A stretch of 7,529 nt of DNA from Candidatus Dormiibacterota bacterium. GTDB lineage: Bacteria; Chloroflexota; Dormibacteria; Dormibacterales; Dormibacteraceae. A program made the translations under genes and the position numbers. The notes under the pieces were generated by a model. It made no database searches. It was not told the origin of the DNA and was given only the letters and a program-made list of their open reading frames with translations. The DNA lies in the NCBI GenBank assembly GCA_955652585.1, contig CATPBF010000154.1, positions 1-7,529 of the forward strand, given 5' to 3'. Positions within the stretch are counted from its first letter, which is position 1. Each line of letters begins with the position of its first letter. This document shows positions 4,500 to 7,529 of the stretch, piece after piece.

Positions 4500-5627
4500 A
4501 TGGATCTGATCTCGACGCCGCTCCTCCCGGAGGGCTTCAAAGTCCCGGCCTCGCGCCACGAGGATCCGAGCCGGCGCCTGCGCCGCCTGCTGGCCACCAA
4601 GCCGTTCGTCTTCGGGCCCGGCGTCTACGACCCGTTTGGCGCCGAGCTGGTCATGTATCACGGCTTCGATGCCGTCTACTTCAGCGGCTACTCCTTCGCC
4701 ATCGGTCATCTGGGCACCACGGACATGGACATCTATTCGTCGGTCGAGATCGCCGACGGCGCGCGTCGCACCGTCAGCGCGCTGCGTAAGTTCCAGCTCA
4801 CGATGGCGATGGGCGACCCCGAGAAGGGAGTCGCACCGGTCCACCTCGAGATCCCGCCGGTCGTCGTCGACATGGATGCCGGTTACGGAAACCTGTTCAA
4901 CGTCCAGCGCACGATCGATCTCTACGTACGCGCCGGGGTGGCCGCCGCGCACCTCGAGGACCAGGTCATGCCCAAACGCTGCGGCCACATCGCGGGTAAG
5001 GCGCTCATCTCGGCGGACGAGTTCGTCGGCAAGCTGAAAATGATGCGCAACGCGGCCGACGACCTCGGCCACAAGGACTTCGTCATCATCGCGCGGACGG
5101 ACGGCGTCTCCGCCACCGAAGCCCCGGAGACCAAGCGCGGCATCCAGCTCGCCATCGATCGCGGCCTGCGCTACATGGACAGCGGGGTCCCCGACCTTCT
5201 CTGGTGCGAGTTTCCGACCGCGGAGCGTGGACCGACAGAACAGTTCTGCAACGAGATCCGCAAGCGGTTCCCGGCGGCCCGTTTCGCCTTCAACTACTCC
5301 TCTTCCTTCAAGTGGCACAACGAGAAGGACCCGATCACGTGGGACGAGCTGGGCGAGCTTGGCGTGGGCTTCATATTCATCACACTTGCCCTCCAGCACG
5401 CCGCCGGCCACGGTATGTCCGTGCTGCTAGACGATCTCAAGCAAAGCCAGGAGCAAGGCTACATGGCGCTGCAGCGCAAGGAGTGGGACCCGACCGCCGA
5501 CATCCCCACCCGCAGCCACCACCTGTTCACGGGGGTGCCGTACCACCAGCACGTCGGCCAGGAGTACGGGGCGACCCGGCTGAGCGAGGACCTGGACGAA
5601 CACCTCGAGCTCTCGAAAGTAGTCTGA
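4500..5627 (+). CDS. Divergent isocitrate lyase (ICL/PEP mutase superfamily)
   Basis: A 375-residue TIM-barrel lyase, expected to cleave isocitrate to glyoxylate and succinate (glyoxylate shunt) or 2-methylisocitrate to pyruvate and succinate. Seen in order: SGYSFAIGH (62-70), metal-binding VVVDMDAGYGN (121-131), AAHLEDQ (148-154), the catalytic loop KRCGH (159-163, Cys161), IARTDG (197-202), NYSSSFKW (265-272) and FITLALQHAAGHGM (293-306). ICL proper has SGWQVAAD, KKCGHL, NCSPSFNW and FITLAGFH; PrpB has KRCGHR but nothing like NYSSSFKW. The protein therefore sits with ICLs but is about 50 residues short of the usual 430, with the Trp after SG replaced by Tyr and the loop in PrpB form. ATG at 4500 is chosen because of its ribosome-binding site and because the in-frame upstream extension is Arg/Ser/Thr-rich noise over the Cys-rich ORF. 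Likely co-transcribed with that ORF and controlled by the LysR-type regulator. Confidence 0.85.
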   Translation: MDLISTPLLPEGFKVPASRHEDPSRRLRRLLATKPFVFGPGVYDPFGAELVMYHGFDAVYFSGYSFAIGHLGTTDMDIYSSVEIADGARRTVSALRKFQLTMAMGDPEKGVAPVHLEIPPVVVDMDAGYGNLFNVQRTIDLYVRAGVAAAHLEDQVMPKRCGHIAGKALISADEFVGKLKMMRNAADDLGHKDFVIIARTDGVSATEAPETKRGIQLAIDRGLRYMDSGVPDLLWCEFPTAERGPTEQFCNEIRKRFPAARFAFNYSSSFKWHNEKDPITWDELGELGVGFIFITLALQHAAGHGMSVLLDDLKQSQEQGYMALQRKEWDPTADIPTRSHHLFTGVPYHQHVGQEYGATRLSEDLDEHLELSKVV

Positions 5628-5679
5628 ACTAAAGTAATCGACTCAACTTCCCGCCAAGTAAGCTTTTAACGAGCGCGCG

Positions 5680-7365
5680 GTGATCACCTATCCGTTCCGG
5701 TACGTCCGCTGGCTGCTGTCTAGCCTGTGGCGATCGATCGGGAAGGCGCCGGACTACGTCATTTTCGTGCTGGAGGACAACCTCCCTACCCTGCCCGACC
5801 CGCCCGGACCGTTCTGGCAGCGGTTCGTCTCGCCGTCGCGGTTGAGCATCAAGGAGCTGGGCGAGCGATTCGACGCGATCGCTCGCGATCGGCGGGCCAA
5901 AGGGGTCGTGCTTCACCTCCGGCCGGTGCCCATGTCGATGGCGAGCTTGCAGGACCTGCGGGACCTGGTGTCGAAGTTGCGCGGCGCAGGCAAGCGCGTA
6001 ATCGCGTGGGCGCCGTTTTACACCACGGGGACCTACTACCTTGCCTCCGTTTGCGACGAGATCCTCCTGATGCCCGCGGGCCTGGTGCGACCGCTTGGTT
6101 TCTCATCGACCGGGGTGTTCCTTGCCGACGGACTGGCCCGGGTCGGGATCAGGGCCGATTTCGTGCAGATATCGCCGTATAAGTCGGCCCCGGACACGCT
6201 CACGAAATCGAAGATGTCGCCCGAGCAGCGCGAGCAGGTGACCTGGCTGCTGGCGTCAAACCACCAAGAGCTCGTGAAATCGATCGGCGAGAGCCGCCAT
6301 GTCGACCTGGACGCGGCTGCGAAGGTCGTCGACGACTCTCCATACACCGATGCCGTCGCGCTCGAGAAGCGCGTCGTCGACGGGCTGCTGCCGGAGGAGC
6401 AGCTTCCGGACCATCTCGGTGGCGCCGGACAGCGAGCCCGGATCGCGACCTGGGACCAGGCGCGGCGCCGGTTGAGGGCGCGGCGCCCCACCACCGGCAG
6501 GGGCAGATACGTGGCCATCATGCGAATCGAGGGCACGATCGTCGATGGGCGCACCGAGTCGCTGCCGATCAGGCCGCCGATCGACATCCCGCTCGTGGGT
6601 CAGGATCGAGCCGGCGACCTCAGTGTGGTTCCGCTCGCACGCCAGGTCGCCGCCGACAAGAACGCAGCGGCGGCGGTCCTCTTCGTCAACTCGCGGGGCG
6701 GATCTTCGACGGCGTCCGAAGCCATGCGGCAGGCGCTCGAGCTCGTCGCCAAACGCAAGCCACTTGTGATCGCGATGGGGTCTGCGGCTGCCTCGGGCGG
6801 CTACCTGGTGGCGACCGCGGGCCAGTGGATCGTCGCGCGGCCGGGCACGCTGACCGGATCGATCGGAGTCTTTACAGGCAAGCTCGTCACCGGCGACCTG
6901 TTCTCGAAGCTGCTGGTCAATCGGGAGACGGTCGCCTTCGGCAAGCACGTCACGCTCGAAGGTGACGATGATCCTTTCACCGACGAGGAACGCACGATCG
7001 TCCAGCAAGAGATCGGCCGGGTGTACGAGCTGTTCCTCGATTCGGTCGGCTCGTCGCGAAAGATGACGCGCGATCAGGTGGATCCGGTGGCCGGCGGGCG
7101 CGTGTGGACGGGCAGCCAGGCCCTGGAGCGGAAGCTGGTGGACGAGCTGGGCAGCGTCGAGGCGGCGGTGCGCAAGGCGCGGAGCCTGGCCGGGCTCACA
7201 GACACGACGCCGGCGCGTGAGGTGAGGGCGCCGCGGAAGGCGGTGCCGCCGCGCGCGATGCCGACCGCCGCGGGCCTGCTCGGCTACTTGCTAGAGGGGA
7301 TCGGCCTCCTGAGCCGGGCGCCGGCCCTCGCGGTGATGGAGTTCGTCCCCACCGACACGCTCTAA
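5680..7365 (+). CDS. sppA: S49 family peptidase, SppA-type signal peptide peptidase
   Basis: A 561-residue tandem-domain S49 serine protease of the long (E. coli SppA-like, 618 aa) type; SppA degrades leftover signal peptides at the membrane. The N-terminal domain (about 30-235) has YYLASVCDEILLMPAG, FSSTGVF and the general-base Lys168 in SPYKSAPDT. The C-terminal domain (about 276-490) opens with VAIMRIEGTI and carries the nucleophile Ser372 in AAASGGYLVA, then TGSIGVFTGK. Both residues of the Ser-Lys dyad are therefore present on separate repeats, as in E. coli. The N-terminus (MITYPFRYVRWLLSSLW) is amphipathic and basic-aromatic rather than a clear membrane helix. A hydrophobic stretch at about 529-556 closes the protein after a Pro/Arg-rich linker. 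GTG at 5680 is the start; no strong Shine-Dalgarno is seen. The 52-base gap after isocitrate lyase is AT-richer than its surroundings and may hold a promoter, so it need not be in that operon. Confidence 0.9.
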   Translation: MITYPFRYVRWLLSSLWRSIGKAPDYVIFVLEDNLPTLPDPPGPFWQRFVSPSRLSIKELGERFDAIARDRRAKGVVLHLRPVPMSMASLQDLRDLVSKLRGAGKRVIAWAPFYTTGTYYLASVCDEILLMPAGLVRPLGFSSTGVFLADGLARVGIRADFVQISPYKSAPDTLTKSKMSPEQREQVTWLLASNHQELVKSIGESRHVDLDAAAKVVDDSPYTDAVALEKRVVDGLLPEEQLPDHLGGAGQRARIATWDQARRRLRARRPTTGRGRYVAIMRIEGTIVDGRTESLPIRPPIDIPLVGQDRAGDLSVVPLARQVAADKNAAAAVLFVNSRGGSSTASEAMRQALELVAKRKPLVIAMGSAAASGGYLVATAGQWIVARPGTLTGSIGVFTGKLVTGDLFSKLLVNRETVAFGKHVTLEGDDDPFTDEERTIVQQEIGRVYELFLDSVGSSRKMTRDQVDPVAGGRVWTGSQALERKLVDELGSVEAAVRKARSLAGLTDTTPAREVRAPRKAVPPRAMPTAAGLLGYLLEGIGLLSRAPALAVMEFVPTDTL

Positions 7366-7460
7366 GCGATCGGCTTGTGATTCCGTGCGTTTGACGCCGA
7401 CGGCTTGCATCACGGACGCTTGAGGGGCGCCGCTGACGCCAAACGGTCGGAATTCGCGAA
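7366..7460. other. Intergenic spacer between convergent genes with weak repeats
   Basis: These 95 bases separate the S49 peptidase stop from the convergent partial gene. CGGCTTG occurs at 7371-7377 and again at 7401-7407. TCCGTG (7382-7387) is inverted as CACGGA (7411-7416), and CGTTTG (7388-7393) as CAAACG (7440-7445). The two inverted pairs could form a loose nested structure, but none has a compact stem or T-tract, so I do not call a terminator. No ORF or RNA gene is visible here. Confidence 0.4.
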
Positions 7461-7529
7461 TCAGGACGGCCGGTTGGCGACCAGAAGCTCGAGCGAGTCG
7501 ACCAGGCGCGGGCCTGGGCGGTTGAAATA
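7461..7529 (-). CDS. C-terminal fragment of a probable BtuF-like substrate-binding protein (rest outside window)
   Basis: On the minus strand an open frame enters from the right edge and ends at TGA (7463-7461). It encodes 22 residues, YFNRPGPRLVDSLELLVANRPS. The NRPGPRLVDxLExL pattern is characteristic of the final helix of BtuF/TroA-type cobalamin- or metal-siderophore-binding proteins of ABC importers, where RPGPR begins the last helix. Only the tail is available, so ligand and lipoprotein anchor cannot be judged. It is convergent with the S49 peptidase gene. Confidence 0.6.
   Translation of the reverse strand, partial: YFNRPGPRLVDSLELLVANRPS

Noticed and set aside
4386..5411. 341-codon minus-strand frame opposite isocitrate lyase
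   Set aside because: It mirrors the codon structure of the lyase gene, is rich in Asp/Arg/Val without any motif, and is the expected antisense shadow in GC-rich DNA.
6256..7008. 250-codon minus-strand frame opposite the S49 peptidase
   Set aside because: It lies entirely within the strongly supported peptidase gene and has no recognisable domain, so it is a shadow.
7371..7445. Attachment site or mobile-element end in the terminal spacer
   Set aside because: The repeats are 6-7 bases and imperfectly arranged. There is no integrase, transposase or tRNA nearby.

Overview
This is a GC-rich window with many GTG/TTG starts, several genes that look leaderless, a MarP-type protease and a probable F420-dependent oxidoreductase. 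That mix suggests a high-GC member of the Terrabacteria, either an actinomycete or a Chloroflexota/Dormibacterota-type soil bacterium. This is inference; nothing in the window fixes the taxon. It reads as ordinary chromosome: I see no insertion sequence, CRISPR array, tRNA, rRNA or phage gene.

Left part (1-3116). The window opens inside a MarP-like serine protease (+) with its full catalytic triad and both cysteines of the MarP disulfide. A C/G-rich palindrome separates it from a convergent 62-residue zinc-ribbon Trm112/YcaR-like protein (-). A divergent spacer then leads to an FMN nitroreductase (+), a hairpin, and a DUF1684 protein (+). The DUF1684 gene meets an Rv1855c-type LLM oxidoreductase (-) head-on, and the two genes share one palindromic CTAG as both stop codons.

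Middle part (3117-5627). A 64-residue two-helix membrane protein is followed 5 bases later by a LysR-type regulator whose start lies in a perfect hairpin. Downstream is an AT-rich control region holding a textbook LysR box (ATC-N9-GAT), two further dyads and a candidate promoter. That promoter leads into a 34-codon ORF, missed by a long-ORF search, whose peptide carries a CxCx3CxC cluster. Seven bases later comes a divergent isocitrate lyase. I think LysR regulator, Cys-rich microprotein and isocitrate lyase form one regulated unit, and this is the most interesting part of the window.

Right part (5628-7529). A complete S49 (SppA-type) membrane-associated protease (+) is followed by a 95-base spacer. 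The last 22 codons of a convergent gene (-) then run off the edge; their sequence resembles the C-terminus of BtuF-like substrate-binding proteins.
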